Shown: positions 12,707-35,221, counted from the first letter of the stretch. The stretch is 64,000 nucleotides of DNA from Chrysomallon squamiferum (GCA_012295275.1 CM022679.1:13193415-13257414); one strand, 5' to 3'. The notes: generated by a model not told the origin, from the letters alone. Numbers and translations are program-made.

Positions 12707-14871
12707 AAGACCGTAACTACAAACAAATAAAATAAATCACGATACAAAACATAAGCGCTTCAGGAAAAATAACCAATATAAATGTGTTAAAAATACTAAA
12801 CGCCTAAGATAATTAAAATTAAAACATAGTAAGTAAAACTGTATGCCTCTCCACCATGATTAAATTCAAAAGAAAACAAAATCCACCCAATATGTTGTAA
12901 TCGACTGCTGTTTGAAAAGTAGGATTTGAAATACTATACAGTAACGTCAAACAAAGATAATTCAAACGTCGATTTCTCGGATACTCGATTTATTGAACCG
13001 AAAGTTAGCATTGATGACCTTCGAATATTCAAAAGTGAATAAATCCAAAAACTTTATATCTCAAAGTCGCTTTCCTGATCGAGAAAATAGATTTAATAGA
13101 AATTAGCCTTCGAAAACTCGAAGTGCTGGAATGGTCACGCTATTGTTTCACTTGGTAAATACAAAACAATGAGTCGTTGATTATCCGGAACGAAATACGC
13201 CTACCTCGGTCGTCATGTGTTTTTACAAAAAAACACTTTTGTTGTTTAGCTGATAAAGTTTACTGATTGATGTTTGTTTTTTGGAAATGAATGTACGCGT
13301 CAAACATGCTGTTTGCTGTTTAAATGCCAATTATTATGAAAGACCGGGGAATCTGGTGGACCCGGCAACGGAGATAGGGTGGGGTGGAGGAATAGCCAGA
13401 TGGGTTAACAAACAAAAGTTCTGCTGTCATGTTATCCAAAAGGACCCGACAGTGGAGTTTTAACCGCATTGGAAACACAAAGCAGAGGCGTGAAAAGAAA
13501 GTTGGCGATGAAAAATACTGAGACAAATTCAAAGGGTTAATGGAGGTTAAAGCCGGTATATAAATATATAAACTGCTAAGGAAAACCATAAGTGGTCAAA
13601 TACTTTATTACTATGGATTAAAAAGAATGAATCAATTCAAGAAGATTATTTAACGTTTGGTCATAAAGTAAAAACGCGAGAACTGGAGAAATATGTGACC
13701 GCAACTTTGAAATGATTATAAAATGCAAGGGGATAAAAAATACTCTTTAGTAATGCCGTTTTTGTCGTTCCAAACACCCAGCTTAAAGAGCATGACGATA
13801 ATGTCGTCCCCCAACATATGTGTGTGTGAATATTACAAACATACAGATCAATATTAAATGTGTATAGTCTTTTGAAAACAGTTTCTCTATATTATGTTAA
13901 TCGTCCTCCAACATGAATATAAATCGTATATCAGAATGAGGCACATTAATAAATATAGGGACTTATTTATTTATTTAATAAAATTACTCAATAAGAAAAG
14001 ATATAATTTATTTATATAAATAATATTAATCACCCCAAAACAACAGTTAAAAATTTTAATCCTAGCACAAAGCCAAGTTTTTACAGTTAATCTCACTACT
14101 TCATACAGCTATGGTGGAAATGGGAGATTATAATAAAATAAAATAGTGAGATACCTATATGTTGAATTAGTTAACAAAAAAGTCTAAAATTTTATTATCT
14201 ACACTCTCACTGCTAAAACGAGCACTTACACCAACGAAATATGCTCGAGGTCTTGTAAAACAAAAACGCAAGCAGACGGTGCTGTGAAATTTACGTTACA
14301 ATGCCAGAAATATATAAAATTATAAAAATGTGTTATTTGAAGGGTCTTTACTGAAGCTAATCTGTGTGTGAGTATGTGTCGGTACACACACAATCACATA
14401 CATTCATATACACAAACACATGATTATACACATAATATATACACACATGTCATGGATTCGAAAACTTTTTCCACAGTATGAATGTGTGTTGTGGTGTCTA
14501 TATATATATATATATATATACTTGATAAAAGTTCTTTGGGAAATACAAATCAAATGAACAGCACTATTCAAACATTAAATAAGATATCGTAATGTACTAC
14601 AGTACACAGCACAAACGTTTTAAGTGAAATTATTTTACAGATGTAAACATCTGAAACTTCAAATTTGATTTTCTATGATTTTTCAAATCAACAGTTTTTG
14701 AAATTTTGCTCTTGGGGAATGGTTGGCCCTCTTTCTCCCCATCGAACTTGCCACTGGGCTTCAATAACATCAAGACAGAACAAAAAATATATATATATTT
14801 TTTATTAAATTAACCTGTAATTTTTTTTCCGGGGGCTTATGGTCGGTAAAAAAAATTCATCTTTATTCTAG

Positions 14872-14942
14872 GTTTTATGTGTGTGATCGCGAAAGCCACT
14901 GTAGGAATGGCGAAGATGAAAATGACTGTGGTATATTACCAA
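14872..14942 (+). pseudogene. Half LDLa exon relic, unit 3
   Basis: Same relic. Here the CDRESHCRNGEDENDCG part is better preserved, with the Cys present and the acidic calcium-binding residues intact. Confidence 0.7.
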
Positions 14943-15402
14943 GTATGATATCTTTATGTATGTGCGTCTATGAATGTGTGTGAATATATGGACGTATTAA
15001 TGTAGTTTTATTTGTACATGAGCGGTTTGTATGTATATGACTGGTGTCTCTGTATATATGTATGTGTGTTTATATATGTATGTATGTCTGTATGTGTGTG
15101 TCTATGTATTAATGTGTATAGGTATGAATGTATGTTTGTGCGTGCATATGTATTTAAGTATGTGTGAGTGAAAAATAACTAGTGTGAAGTATATTCGTAT
15201 GTACGTAAACGTTTTGTTATTAAGTGTCTTTTATATTTTATTTATTTATTCATTGGAAGTGTTTCTTAGAAATAAATTCTTAATATTGTTCATCGCTCGT
15301 TTATGAGGATAGCAGACAGTTATTATTATTGTTATTATTATCATTATCATTATCACCATCATCATCATTATTATTATTATTATTATTATTTTCTTTATTC
15401 AG

Positions 15403-15534
15403 ATTCATATTACTGTAATCCTGGGGTTTTTCTGTGCCGAAGCAACCATACCTGTATCTCCAACCTGTATGTGTGTGATGACAAAAGCCACTGTAGGAAT
15501 GGTGAAGATGAAAATGACTGTGGTATATTACCAA
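15403..15534 (+). pseudogene. LDLa exon, unit 3 (best preserved)
   Basis: 132 bp, phase 1-1. All six cysteines are present (CNPGVFLC, TC, VCDD, HC, DCG) together with the acidic cluster GEDENDC. It would be a functional LDLa module if spliced into a secreted reading frame. Its unit has no signal-peptide exon. Confidence 0.75.
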
Positions 15535-16040
15535 GTATGTCATCTTTCTGTATGTGCGTGTATGAATGTGTGTGAATATATGTATCCATTAATGCAGTTT
15601 TATTTGTGCATGAGCGTATGTATGTATACGAGTTGTGTCTATGTGTAAATATATGTGTGTTTATCTATGTATGTATGTGTCTATGTATTAATGTCTGTAT
15701 GTATGAATTTATGTGTGTTCGTGCAGATGTATTTAAGTATGTGTGTGAGTGAAAAATAACAAGTGTGAAGTATATTCGTGTGTATCTATGTTTGTGTGAT
15801 ATGCATGTGTGTCTATAATGTATAAAGTCTGGTTAAAACTCAATTGTCTGTTTGTATCTCTAACTCTTTGTTTGTCTTAAATCTCCTTCTCCGTCTTTCT
15901 GTCTGTCTCTGTATATCTGTCTCAGTTTGAATATACCTTTTAACATCCTCTTACACCAAATCACAGATAGAGACAAACGCATGCGCGCGCACACACACGC
16001 GCACACACACACGCGCACGCACGCACGAATAAACTTCATG

Positions 16041-16097
16041 TGGAAGTACGCTGATCGATCCCCACTGGGTGATTACAGCGGCGCATTGCTTTGAATC
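16041..16097 (+). pseudogene. Trypsin exon end, unit 3
   Basis: Same fragment. At the junction this copy keeps TGTGGAAGTACG, slightly more of the original exon, with a Gly to Ser change. The TAAHC codons are intact. Confidence 0.85.
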
Positions 16098-16889
16098 GTA
16101 AGTACAAAGATTCAGTTAAAATATAGAAAGTGTTAGCGATGTTCTAACATTATAAAAACAATCTAATGGTAAATGAATATTTGAGAATTGTTATTATTTA
16201 TTATGAACTGATATATTGTATATTTTCTCCGTTCCATCCATTTTTTGTTTTGTTTTTTCTTTATAATGAAATTCATTTTATTTTTTTAAATTTGATCTAG
16301 CAGTATGATTCAATTATCCGATTTAGTTAAGACCTGAATCCATTACTAACTATTATTAATTATGAAAAGGGAATTTTTAAAATAAAATAATGTCTTCTTT
16401 TTCTTCTTCTTCTTGATTTATCAATTCATTGTCCCTGCAAACCGAAAATCCATTGTGCAAGAGTTAGTATATCAAAAATAGCATACATTGTGCAAACCAT
16501 ACATTAAGTTAGCATTCTGTGTTTATTTTATTATTACACTTCATTAACAGCGGTTAATCTTCGTGGTGTCCAGTGATGCATGAGGCGGAAACAATATTAA
16601 GAATTAACGTGAGTAATAAATCAGTATTATCACGTACTATTAAAAAAAAAAAGAACAACAACAACAACAACAACAAAGGTAATAATAATAATAATAACAA
16701 TAATAATAATAATAATAATAATAATTATCTCCATAATGCCTGTTAAACATAACACTGTAATGATGATGAATTGGTTTTTAACATCTGCGCATGGGCAGAC
16801 TAATTAGCACACCATGTGACTTGGCTTATCTCCAGTAGCGCCTGTTACCAACATAACACTGTTATGACAACAAAGTTATTTTTAGCATC

Positions 16890-17269
16890 TGACGTCATCA
16901 AGGGTATAAAAGGACCGCGCGCCCGCCCAATCGACGGAACTGCCCAGCTCGCACCCGCGGAAAGTCGTTCACCATGACGGACTGGAAGTGGGTGCTGTCT
17001 CGTGTTAAGCTATTTTCCTTTTTGGTTCACAATTACGCTTACTTCGTTATTTCCTGAGATGTTCGAATCTTAGGACCCGTTCCCGGTTCTCGGAGACCAC
17101 GCCCGTCAGCGGCCCTGCAATCGCAGTTTTAACTGCGCTAAAGGGTTGGGTGTGCGATCTGGGGACCTCAGACGTTGTACGTTGGCCGCTGGGTGGATTC
17201 GAATACCCCAGTGCCGAGTAGTGCAGTGTTTGAGGTCCCTGGTATATTTCTACACGTCTGCTATGGAAG
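16890..17269 (+). promoter_or_regulatory. CRE/TATA promoter and first exon, unit 3
   Basis: A perfect CRE TGACGTCA at 16890-16897, TATAAAAG at 16905-16912, and a donor at 17270. One extra T in the 'ttttcc' run changes the upstream short frame after 16 codons, so that peptide is not conserved. Just before the donor there is an extra ATG (ctATGGAAG|gt). Confidence 0.67.
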
Positions 17270-17366
17270 GTAAGTTCGTTTATTTAGAAAGTAATTCTCT
17301 TCACATTCAGTATTAATTACTGCGTGACCTATATTATATGTGAGAATGATGATGGCGCTTATTTAC

Positions 17367-17397
<31 letters not shown>

Positions 17398-20300
17398 GAC
17401 GACGACGACGAAGAAGAAACAACAACGAAATTGATTCAGGTAAATATTGCAATAATGTTTCACACAGAATTAAAATAGAATCGTGAAGGTATTGCACAAT
17501 CACAGTGCAAATTCAAAGTAGAAAGCTAGTGATAATGACTCGGTGTACAAGATATTAACAAGGTTTTAATTTTAACTCTTTATTAAAAAACGAAACAAAA
17601 GTTTACGTAAGCGGATGATAATATTAGCTTTCGGCTGTGTGTAACTTCTAACAAACAAACAAAAAATAATAATAATAAAACGAAATTTGGTGATTGTTTT
17701 TTTTTAGATGATGATAATTATTATTATTAAACAATGAAACAGGATTTTTCTCAAACTTTATTAATATATTTAGAATAAAGTACTTTACAAACGTGTGACT
17801 AACAGGTAAGTGACAAGTGTGTAATTTAAAATATTGAAAAGTGATCGAAAAATTCTTTGCCGGCGGATAAGGTAAGTATATTTTTTTAACTTTGTATTTT
17901 GCTAAGCGAATCGAGTGGGAGTTGTGTACCAAAGGGAAAACATCTTTTCACGAGACAGCATTCAAGTCTGGACCTGCATGTTGATCGACTTTCTGAGAAA
18001 TGAACAGGACTTGTTACGAAAATGTTAATAAAAACAATAAATGAAACAGGTATCTGTGTCTTACACGTTTTAAAAATAAATGAACGATAATTTATGTGGT
18101 TTCTGTAGAACTTCGTTTCAGCTGTTTCAGGGTATAAGACGTCACAGTCAAGTATCTGACATATTCAGTTATATCGTAAATTTATGGCATAGATCATTGA
18201 AAATGGTGTTTCATTTCTTCGTCGAATTAAACTTAGTATTCTACTTTGACTTTCTAATTTAGAACCCAAAACACAAACCACGATAATTTATTGTATTTTA
18301 TTTAATCATAGGTATGTATTTATAAAAAAAAAAAAACATAACTTTAAAAATGTCTTTCACTATCCTGCAAATACTACTTTTTTTTTTTTTTACATGAAGT
18401 TTAAATTTTTATTACGTGCCATATACTACTGAACGAAAAAATAAATAGAACTTAATTTTGTAAAATTAATTTTTCATTCATTAATTCTGAAGAAGGAAAT
18501 GAGCCCACCTAGTACAGGAACTTTATATTTTATTTTTATTTTTATTTTATTTTTTTTTTTTTTTTTTTTTTTTTTTGAAGACCGTAACTACAAACAAATA
18601 AAATAAATCACGATACAAAACATAAGCGCTTCAGGAAAAATAACCAATATAAATGTGTTAAAAATACTAAACGCCTAAGATAATTAAAATTAAAACATAG
18701 TAAGTAAAACTGTATGCCTCTCCACCATGATTAAATTCAAAAGAAAACAAAATCCACCCAATATGTTGTAATCGACTGCTGTTTGAAAAGTAGGATTTGA
18801 AATACTATACAGTAACGTCAAACAAAGATAATTCAAACGTCGATTTCTCGGATACTCGATTTATTGAACCGAAAGTTAGCATTGATGACCTTCGAATATT
18901 CAAAAGTGAATAAATCCAAAATTTTATATCTCAAAGTCGCTTTCCTGTTCCAGAATACGGATTTAATAGAAATTAGCCTTCGAAAACTCGAAGTGCTGGA
19001 ATGGTCACGCTATTGTTTCACTTGGTAAATACAAAACAATGAATCGTTGATTATGCGGAACGAAATACGCCTGCCTCGGTCGTCAGGGTTTTTACACAAT
19101 GTGTTTTTTCTCTGTTCATAACAAAAACACTTTTGTTGTTTAGCTGATAAAGTTCACTGATTGATGTTTCTTTTTGCTTACAAATGAGTGTATCGTGTCA
19201 AACATGCTGTTTGCTGTTTAAATGCCAATTATTACGAAAGACCGGGAAATCTTGTGGACCCGGCAACGGAGATAGGGTGGGGTGGAGGAATAGCCAGATG
19301 GGTTAACAAACAAAAGTTCTGCTGTCATGTTATCCAAAAGGACCCGACAGTGGAAGTTTAACCGGATCGGAAACACAAAGCAGAGGCGTGAAAAGAAAGT
19401 TGGCGATGAAAAAAATACTGAGACAAATTCAAAGGGTTAATGGAGGTTAAAGCAGGTATATAAATATATAAACTGCTAAGGAAAACCATATATCGTCAAT
19501 TACTTTATTACTATGGATTAAAAAGAAATAATCAATTCAAGAAGATTATTTAACGTTTGGTCATAAAGTAAAAACGCGAGAACTGGAGAAATATGTGACC
19601 GCAACTTTGAAATGATTATAAAATGCAAGGGGATAAAAAATACTCTTTAGTAATGCCGTTTTTGTCGTTCCAAACACCCAGCTTAAAGAGCATGACGATA
19701 ATGTCGTCCCCAACATATGTGTGTGTGAATATTACAAACATACAGATCAATATTAAATGTGTATAGTCTTTTGAAAACAGTTTCTCTATATTATGTTAAT
19801 CGTCCTCCAACATGAATATAAATCGTATATCAGAATGAGGCACATTAATAAATATAGGGGCTTATTTATTTATTTAATAAAATTACTCAATAAGAAAAGA
19901 TAATTATTTATATAAATAATATTAATCACCCCAAAACAACAGTTAAAAATTTTAATCCTAGCACAAAGCCAAGTTTTTTTACAGTTAATCTCACTACTTC
20001 ATACAGCTATGGTGGAAATGGGAGATTATAATAAAATAAAATAGTGAGATACCTATGTTGAATTAGTTAACAAAAAAGTATAAAATGTTATTATCTACAC
20101 TCTCACTGCTAAAACGAGCACTTACACCAACGAAATATGCTCGAGGCTTTGTAAAACAAAAACGCAAGCAGACGGTGCTGTGAAATTTACGTTACAATGC
20201 CAGAAATATATAAAATTATAAAAATGTGTTATTTGAAGGGTCTTTACTGAAGCTAATCTGTGTGTGAGTATGTATGTGTCAGACACAATCACACACATCC

Positions 20301-20839
20301 ATATACATTCATATATACACAAACACATGATTATACACAAAATAATGTGTGTTGTGGTGTGTCTATATATAATATATATATAGAATGCTACATGTCATGG
20401 ATTTTGAAAAAACTTTTTGTCTAACAAATGTATGAATGTGTGTTGTGGTGTCTATATATATATATATATATACATACATACATACATACTTGATAAAGGT
20501 CCTTTGGGAAATACAAATCAAATGAACAGCACTATTCAAACATTAAATAAGATATCGTAATATACTACAGTACACAGCACAAACGTTTTAAGTGAAATTA
20601 TTTTACAGATGTAAACATCTGAAACTTCAAATTTGATTTTCTATGATTTTTCAAATCAACAGTTTTTGAAATTTTGCTCTTGGGGAATGGTTGGCCCTCT
20701 TTCTCCCCATCGAACTTGCCACTGGGCTTCAATAATATCAAGACAGAACAAAAAATATATATATATTTTTTATTAAATTAACCTGTAATTTTTTTTCCGG
20801 GGGCTTATGGTCGGTAAAAAAAAATCATCTTTATTCTAG

Positions 20840-20910
20840 GTTTTATGTGTGTGATCGCGAAAGACACTGTATGAATGGCGAAGATGAAAATGACTCTGGT
20901 ATATTACCAA
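20840..20910 (+). pseudogene. Half LDLa exon relic, unit 4
   Basis: Same relic. The final cysteine codon is changed (TGT to TCT, giving NDSG). Confidence 0.7.
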
Positions 20911-21372
20911 GTATGATATCTTTATGTATGTGCGTCTATGAATGTGTGTGAATATATGTACGTATTAATGTAGTTTTATTTGTACATGAGCGGTTTGTAT
21001 GTATATGACTGGTGTCTCTTTATATATGTATGTGTGTTTATATATGTATGTATGTCTGTATGTATGTGTCTATGTATTAATGTGTGTGTGTATGAATGTA
21101 TGTGTGTGCGTGCATATGTATTTAAGTATATGTGTGAGTGAAAAATAACTAGTTTGAAGTATATTCGTATGTACGTAAACGTTTTGTTATTAAGTGTCTT
21201 TTACATTGGAAGTGTTTCTTAGAAATAAATTCTTAATATTCTTCATCGCTCGTTTATGAGCATAGCAGACAGTTATTATTATTGTTATTATTAACATTAT
21301 CATTATCATTATCATTGTCATTATCACCATCATCATCATCATCATCATCATTATTATTATTATTATTATTAT

Positions 21373-21425
<53 letters not shown>

Positions 21426-21439
21426 TTTTCTTTATTCAG

Positions 21440-21571
21440 ATTCACATTACTGTAATCCTGGGTTTTTTCTGTGCAAAAGCAACTATACCTTTATCTCCAA
21501 CCTGTATGTCTGTGATGACAAAAGTCACTGTGGGAATGGTGAAGATGAAAATGACTGTGGTATATTACCAA
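21440..21571 (+). pseudogene. LDLa exon, unit 4 (cysteine lost)
   Basis: 132 bp and in frame, but the third cysteine codon is TTT (YTFIS in place of HTCIS). That would leave an unpaired cysteine, so the module is probably non-functional. Confidence 0.75.
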
Positions 21572-22013
21572 GTATGTTATATTTATATATGTGCGTGTAT
21601 GAATGTGTGTGAATATATGTATACATCAATGTAGTTTTAATTGCGCATGAGCACATACGAGTATGTATACGAGTTGTGTCTATGTGTAAATATATGTGTG
21701 TTTATCTATGTATGTATGTGTCTATGTATCAATGTCTGTATGTATGAATTTATGTGTGCGTGCAGTGTATTTTTGTATGTGTGTGAATGGAAAATAACTT
21801 GTATGAAGTATATTCGTGTATATGTATGTTTCTGTGATATGCATGTGTTTCTATAATGTATAAATTCTGGTTAAAACTCAATTGTCTGTTTGTATCTCTA
21901 ACAGTTTGTCTTAAATTTCGTTCTCCGTCTTTCTGTCTGTCTCTGTATATCTGTCTCAGTTTCAGTATACCTCTTAACATCCTCTTACAGAAAATCACAC
22001 ATATAGACAAACG

Positions 22014-22054
<41 letters not shown>

Positions 22055-22067
22055 GAATAAACATCAT

Positions 22068-22125
22068 ATGGAAGTACGCTGATCGATCCCGACTGGGTGA
22101 TTACAGCGGCGTATTGCTTTGAATC
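22068..22125 (+). pseudogene. Trypsin exon end, unit 4 (His lost)
   Basis: Same fragment, but the catalytic His codon CAT is TAT (TAAYC) and one Pro-His segment is changed (cccgac). Both changes fit relaxed selection. Confidence 0.85.
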
Positions 22126-22728
22126 GTAAGTACAAGGATTCAGTTAAAATTGAGAAAGTGTTAGCGGTGTTCTAACATTATAAAAACAGTCTAATGGTAA
22201 ATGAATATTTGAGAACTGTTATTATTTATTATGAACTGATATATTGTATATTTTCTCCGTTCCATCCTTTTTTTGTTTTGTTTTTCTATCTATGATGAAA
22301 TTCATTTTATTTCTTTAAATTTGATCTAGCAGTATGATTCAATTATCCGATTTAGTTAATACCTGAATCCATTACTAACTATTTTTAATTATGAAAAGGG
22401 AATTTTTAAAATAAAATAATGTCTTCTTTTTCTTCTTCTTCTTGATTTTTCAATTCATTGTCCCTGCAAAACCGAAAATCCATTGTGCAAGAGTCAGTAT
22501 ACAAAAAATAGCATATACTGGTAATCGGTTAACGCATTGTGCAAACCAAACATTAATTTAGCATTCTGTTTCTATTTTATTATTACACTTCATTAACAGC
22601 GGTTAATCTTCGTGGTCTCCAGTGATGCATGAGGCGGAAACAATATTAAGAATTAACGTGAGTAATAAATCAGTATTATCACGTACTAAAAAAAAAAAAA
22701 ATACAACAACAACAACAACAACAATAAC

Positions 22729-22761
<33 letters not shown>

Positions 22762-22907
22762 TAATAATAATAATAATAATAATTATGATGAGGTGGTTAC
22801 TTATGCGCATGGGCAGACTAATTAGCACACCATGTGACTCGGCTTATCTCCAGTAGCGCCTGTTACCAACATAACACTGTTATGACAACAAAGTTATTTT
22901 TAGCATC

Positions 22908-23286
22908 TAACGTCATCAAGGGTATAAAAGGAGCGCGCGACCGCCCAATCGACGGAACTGCCCAGCTCGCACCCGCGGAAAGTCGTTCACCATGACGGAC
23001 TGGAAGTGGGTGCTGTCTCGTGTTAAGTTATTTTCCTTTTGGTTCACAATTACGCTTACTTCGTTATTTCCTGAGATGTTCGAATCTTAGGACCCGTTCC
23101 CGGTTCTCGGAGACCACGCCCGTCAGCGGCCCTGCAATCGCAGTTTTAACTGTGCTAAAGGGTTGGGTGTGTCATCTGGGGACCTCAGACGTTGTACGTT
23201 GGCCGCTGGGTGGATTCGAATATCCCAGTGCCGAGTAGTGCAGTCTTTGAGGTCCCTGGTATATTTCTACACGTCTACTATGAAAG
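22908..23286 (+). promoter_or_regulatory. CRE-like/TATA promoter and first exon, unit 4
   Basis: An imperfect CRE TAACGTCA at 22908-22915, TATAAAAG at 22923-22930, ATG at 22992 (32-codon frame to 23090), and a donor at 23287. It is the last promoter copy upstream of the intact protease gene. An acceptor (ctcttctctcactag, ending 27050) lies four bases before the protease ATG, so a 5'-leader splice from 23286 to 27051 is plausible. I infer, but cannot show, that this is the working promoter. Confidence 0.62.
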
Positions 23287-26143
23287 GTAAGTTTGTTTAT
23301 TTAGAAAGTAATTCTCTTCACATTCAGTATTAATTATCTCTTGACCTATATTGCATATGAAAATGATGATAGCGCTTATTTACTTATTATTATTATTATT
23401 AAGACGACGAAGAAGAAACTGAGGTAAATATTGAAATAATGTTTCACATAGAATTAAAATAGAATCGTGAAGGTATTGCACAATCACAGTGCAAGTTAAA
23501 AGTCCTAGGTTAGTGATAATGACCTGGTGTACAAGATATTAACCAGGTTTTGCTGATTATTATTATTAAACAATGAAACAGGATTTTTCTCAAACTTTAT
23601 TAATATATTTAGAATAAAGTACTTTACAAACGTGTGACTAACAGGTAAGTGACAAGTGTGTAATTTAAAATATTGAAAAGTGATCGAAATTTTTTTTGCC
23701 GGCGGATAAGGTAAGTATATTTATTAAACTTTATATTTTGCTAAGCGAATCGAGTGGGAGTTGTGTACCAAAGGGAAAACATATTTTCACGAGACAGCAT
23801 TCAAGTCTGGACCTGCATGTGGATCGACTTTCTGAGAAATGAACAGCACTTCTTACGAAAATGTTAATAAAAACGATAAATAAAACAGGTATCTGTTTCT
23901 TACACGTTTTAAAAATAAATGAACGATAATTTATGTGGTTTCTGTAGAACTTCGTTTCAGCTGTTTCAGGGTATAAGACGTCACAGTCAAGTATCTGACA
24001 TACTCAGTTAGATCGTAAATTTATGGCATGGATCATTGAAAATGGTGTTTCATTTCTTTGTCGAATTAAACTTACTATTCTACTTTGATTTGCTAATCTA
24101 GAACCCAACACGCAAACCACTATGATTAATTGTATTTTATTTAATCATAGGTATGTATTTATAAAAAAAAATAATAATAATAAATTTAAAAAATGTCTTT
24201 CTCATCATCCTGCAAATACTATTTTATTCTTTTTTTTTACATGAGGTTTGTATTATTTGTTAGGTTCCTAAATAAATAGAACTTAAATTTGTAAAATTAA
24301 TTTTTCATTCATTATTTCTGTAGCAGCAAATGAGAGATTAAAAGCCCACCTAGTACAGGAACTTTTTTCTTGGAAGACATCTTAACTAGAAACAAATAAA
24401 ATAAATCAAGATATAAAACAAAAACGCTTGAACAAAAAATAACCAATATAAATATATGATAAATACTAAATGCCTAAGATAATTAAAGTTAAAACATAAT
24501 CAGAAAAAATGTATGCCTCTCCACCATGATTAAATTCAGAAGCTAAAAAAATCCTCCCACTATATTGTAATCTACTGCTGTTTGAAAATTAGGAATTGAA
24601 ATACTATACAGTAACGTCAAACAGAGATAATTCAAACCTCGATTTCTTGAGTACTCGATTTATTGAACTGAAAGTTAGCATTGATGAGATTAGAATATTC
24701 AAAAGTGAATAAATCCAAAACTTTTATATCTCAAATTCGCTTTCCTGTTCTAGAATACGGATTTAATAGAAATTAGCCTTCGAAAACTCGAAGTGCTGGA
24801 ATGGTCACGTTATTGTTTCACTTGGTAAATACAAAACAATGACTCGTTGATTATGCGGAACGAAATACGCCTGCGTCGGTTGTCAGGTGTTTTTACACAA
24901 TGCAAGCAGGGTTTCTGTTCATAACAAAAACACTTTTGTTGTTTTGTTGATAAAGTTCACTGATCGATGTTTGTTTTCCTTACAAATGACTGTATCGTGT
25001 CAAGCATGCTGTTTGCTGTTTAAATGCCAGTTGCTATGAAAGACCAGGGAATCTTGTGGACCCGGCAACGGAGATAGGGTGGGGCGGAGGAATAGCCAGA
25101 TGGGTTAACAAACAAAAGTTCTGCCGTCGTGTTATCCAAAAATTTATCCAAAAGTTGGCGATGAAAAATACTGGGACAAATTCAAACGGTTAATGGAGGA
25201 TAAAGCAGGTATATAAATATATAAACTGCTAAGGAAAACCATGAGTGGTCAAATACTTTATTACTATGGATTAAAAAGAAAGAATCAATTCAAGAAGGTT
25301 ATTTAACGTTTGGCCATAAAGTAAAAACACGATAACTGGAGAAATATGAGACCGCAACTTTGAAGTCATCATAAAATGCTAGGCGATAAAAATGCGCTTC
25401 AGTCATGCTGCTTTTGACGTTCCAAACACAGCTTAAAGAGCATGACGATAATGTCGAGACCAACATGTGTATGTATGTGTCTGTGTGTGTGTGTGTGATT
25501 AAAAACAATCAATCTTTTCCCAACAGTTTATCTACATTTTGTTAATCGTCCTCCAATATGAATATAAATTGTATATCAGAATTTTGCACATTAATAAATA
25601 TAGGGGCTTATTTATTTATTTATTTATTTAATAAATTTATTCAATAAGAAAAGATAGTTACATATATAAATAATATTAAACACACGAAAACAACAGCTAA
25701 AAATTATAGTCCCACTTATAATCCTAGCACCCAGCCAAGTTTTTACAGTTAGTCTCACTACTTCATACAGGTATGGTGGAAATGGGAGATTATAATAAAA
25801 TAAAATATTGAGATACCTATGTTGAATTAGTTAACAAAAAAAGTCTAAAATTGTATTATCTACACTCTCACTGGTAAAACGACCACTTACACCAACAAAA
25901 TATACCAGACGGCGCTGTGAAATTTCCGTTACAATGCAAGAAATATATTAAAATATAAAAATGTGTGTTATTTACTGAAGCTAATCAAGATGTGATCCAA
26001 TCTATGTGTGTGTATGTGTCGGTACACACAATCACATACATTCATATACACAAACACATGATTATATACATAATACATACACACATATCATGGATTCGAA
26101 AACTTTTTTCACAGCATGAATGTGTACTGTGTGTGTCTATACA

Positions 26144-26200
<57 letters not shown>

Positions 26201-27054
26201 GCTTGGTAAATACAAATCTAATGAACAGCTCTATTCAAACACTAAATAAGATATCGTAATGTACTACACTATAAAGCACAAATGTTTTAAGTGACATTTT
26301 TTTACAGATATAAATATCTCAAATTGATTTTCTATGATTTTTCAAGTCTTTAAAATGTCGTAACTTAATAACTGTTAGTTCCATTACCTTGATATTTGTT
26401 CATCAATTAAGTTTTTGAATTTGCTATTTTATGATTAATAATATTAATGATAATTTACTTAAAAACTTAAATAATGATAAAAACTTAAATAATCGCTTAA
26501 AATCAAGTTTTGAAAATTTTGCTCTGGGAGAGTGGCTAACCCTCTTTCTCCCCATCTAACTTGCTACTGGACTTCAATAAAAAATTGACAGAACAAAAAA
26601 TATATATCTTTATTTTTAATTAACGTGTTTTTTTTCTTTTGTTTTGTTTTTTATTTTTATGGTCGGGAAAAAAATGCATCTTTATTCTAGGTTTTAAGTG
26701 AAATTATTTCTTTTAGTTCATTTGAAAATAAAAATAAAACATATTTTTAATAATTCTTTCCTCGGAGCCATTTCTGGAATGGGCTATTAGTTCAAATTAT
26801 ATCTTATTTTTCGGTATTGTTATTATTATTATTATTGTTGTTGTTATTCTTGATGTTGTATTTAACTCCACCATATTTGACTGTTCTAAAAACAATAATA
26901 TAATTTAAAATATAATAAACGTTCATACGTTTCCTGCAATTGTTTATACAAAACTTACCAAACCGACCACCTGGATAAAGTAAAAATTATCTCACGGCCG
27001 CCATAAGTCTTTTCTTATCCACAAAATCCACTGACCTCTTCTCTCACTAGAAAA

Positions 27055-35200
<8,146 letters not shown>

Positions 35201-35221
35201 ATCTGTTTTATTTTGAATAAA

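Larger units (their letters stand above)
8064..14090 (+). repeat. Array unit 2 (6,027 bp)
   Basis: A complete unit collinear with unit 1. Differences are a few substitutions, repeat-length changes, and a shorter segment near 13220 where the sequence around the first 'acacaatgcaagcag' is lost. Poly-T at ~12663-12705 replaces the TTTTA repeats of unit 1. It carries a perfect CRE and an LDLa exon with a 2-bp insertion. Confidence 0.92.
14091..19988 (+). repeat. Array unit 3 (5,898 bp)
   Basis: A complete unit. The long (ATAC)n tract of units 1 and 2 is missing, replaced by a short (TA)n near 14497. An extra (AAT)n/(CAA)n tract lies at ~16650-16725, just upstream of the promoter. It carries the best-preserved LDLa exon of the array. 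Confidence 0.92.
19989..25752 (+). repeat. Array unit 4 (5,764 bp)
   Basis: A complete unit and the most diverged one, next to the intact protease gene. It has a (GTA)n tract at ~21373-21424 not seen in the others. Its LDLa exon has lost a cysteine codon, its trypsin exon has lost the catalytic His codon, and its CRE is imperfect. Its promoter is the last one before the intact gene. Confidence 0.92.

Noticed and set aside
13281-13589. 60- and 89-codon overlapping frames around 'ggagatagggtggggtgg' in each unit
   Set aside because: They overlap on opposite strands, are broken by stops in other units and show no recognisable domain.
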